Of a stretch of 64,000 nt of DNA, positions 63,934-64,000 are shown piece by piece (position 1 is the stretch's first letter; every line of letters begins with the position of its first letter). The translations under genes were made by a program, and so were the position numbers. Under the pieces are notes generated by a model that was not told the origin of the DNA, ran no database searches, and worked only from the letters and a program-made list of their open reading frames with translations. The stretch covers positions 1,702,501 through 1,766,500 of the forward strand of contig NZ_OY787459.1 in assembly GCF_963678865.1 (NCBI RefSeq), in the 5' to 3' direction. This DNA comes from Maridesulfovibrio sp. (lineage in GTDB: Bacteria; Desulfobacterota; Desulfovibrionia; Desulfovibrionales; Desulfovibrionaceae).

Positions 63934-64000
63934 GGTATATATCCTTGATTAGGCTTGAAAAACCCCGCCCGGTGGGAAATGGCCACGACCTCCACAGGTA

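Overview
The window comes from a sulfate-reducing bacterium of the Desulfovibrionaceae, most likely a marine Desulfovibrio/Maridesulfovibrio type of moderate GC content. The main evidence is a complete dissimilatory sulfite reductase locus (dsrA, dsrB, dsrD, then a siroheme/corrin amidase) whose cofactor cysteines fall at the same residue numbers as in the Desulfovibrio enzymes. Supporting evidence is a short-chain flavodoxin with Trp60/Tyr98 as in D. vulgaris, a futalosine-type menaquinone gene (mqnB) and a sodium-pumping oxaloacetate decarboxylase. The region reads as ordinary chromosome: no transposase, integrase, phage gene or CRISPR array was seen.

Layout, left to right. 1-2.1 kb: a polytopic membrane protein cut by the window edge, tRNA-Leu(CAG) and a secreted protein. 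2.2-5.7 kb: metE-metF behind a cobalamin riboswitch. 6-9.5 kb: a DUF4136 lipoprotein, a PilZ protein, a CgeB-like glycosyltransferase and metC. 9.7-11.9 kb: a DAHP synthase/chorismate mutase fusion coupled to aroB. 12-18.8 kb: flavodoxin with a Fur-like site, an orphan HPt protein, an ABC-F ATPase, the KtrB/KtrA potassium system and a TPR protein. 19-27.9 kb: glutaminyl cyclotransferase, a 1422-residue acyl-CoA dehydratase-activase-like protein, a trypsin-like lipoprotein protease, a TraT-like lipoprotein and a decayed RTX fragment. 28.3-34.4 kb: lgt, an unknown protein, cbiA and dsrDBA. 34.7-43.3 kb: a Cys-cluster protein, serine dehydratase, PEP carboxykinase and the oxaloacetate decarboxylase operon. 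44-49 kb: small membrane proteins, a hybrid histidine kinase, a lone CbiM, a MATE exporter and HU. 49.4-51.4 kb: groES-groEL. 51.5-62.7 kb, all on the minus strand: a PHP-glycosyltransferase fusion, then a run of wbpA-like dehydrogenase, mqnB, polyprenyl synthase, HDOD/PAS/GGDEF protein and purSL. 62.8-63.9 kb: DUF2065, ubiE/menG and a small coupled protein.

How the genes work together. mqnB, the polyprenyl synthase and ubiE supply menaquinone, the lipid electron carrier of sulfate respiration. dsrABD plus the linked amidase make the terminal reductase and its amidated siroheme. PEP carboxykinase and the Na+-pumping decarboxylase compete for oxaloacetate. metE/metF are set by vitamin B12 through the riboswitch, while corrin amidation and cobalt uptake genes lie elsewhere in the window.

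Six items are too short for, or outside, a conventional 60-codon ORF call: the edge-truncated membrane protein, tRNA-Leu, the cobalamin riboswitch, a 39-residue ORF in the oad operon, a 57-residue membrane protein and the RTX remnant. No single unmistakable new system was found. The best leads are the PHP-glycosyltransferase fusion, the protease/TraT lipoprotein pair, the giant activase, and a compact structured element upstream of flavodoxin.
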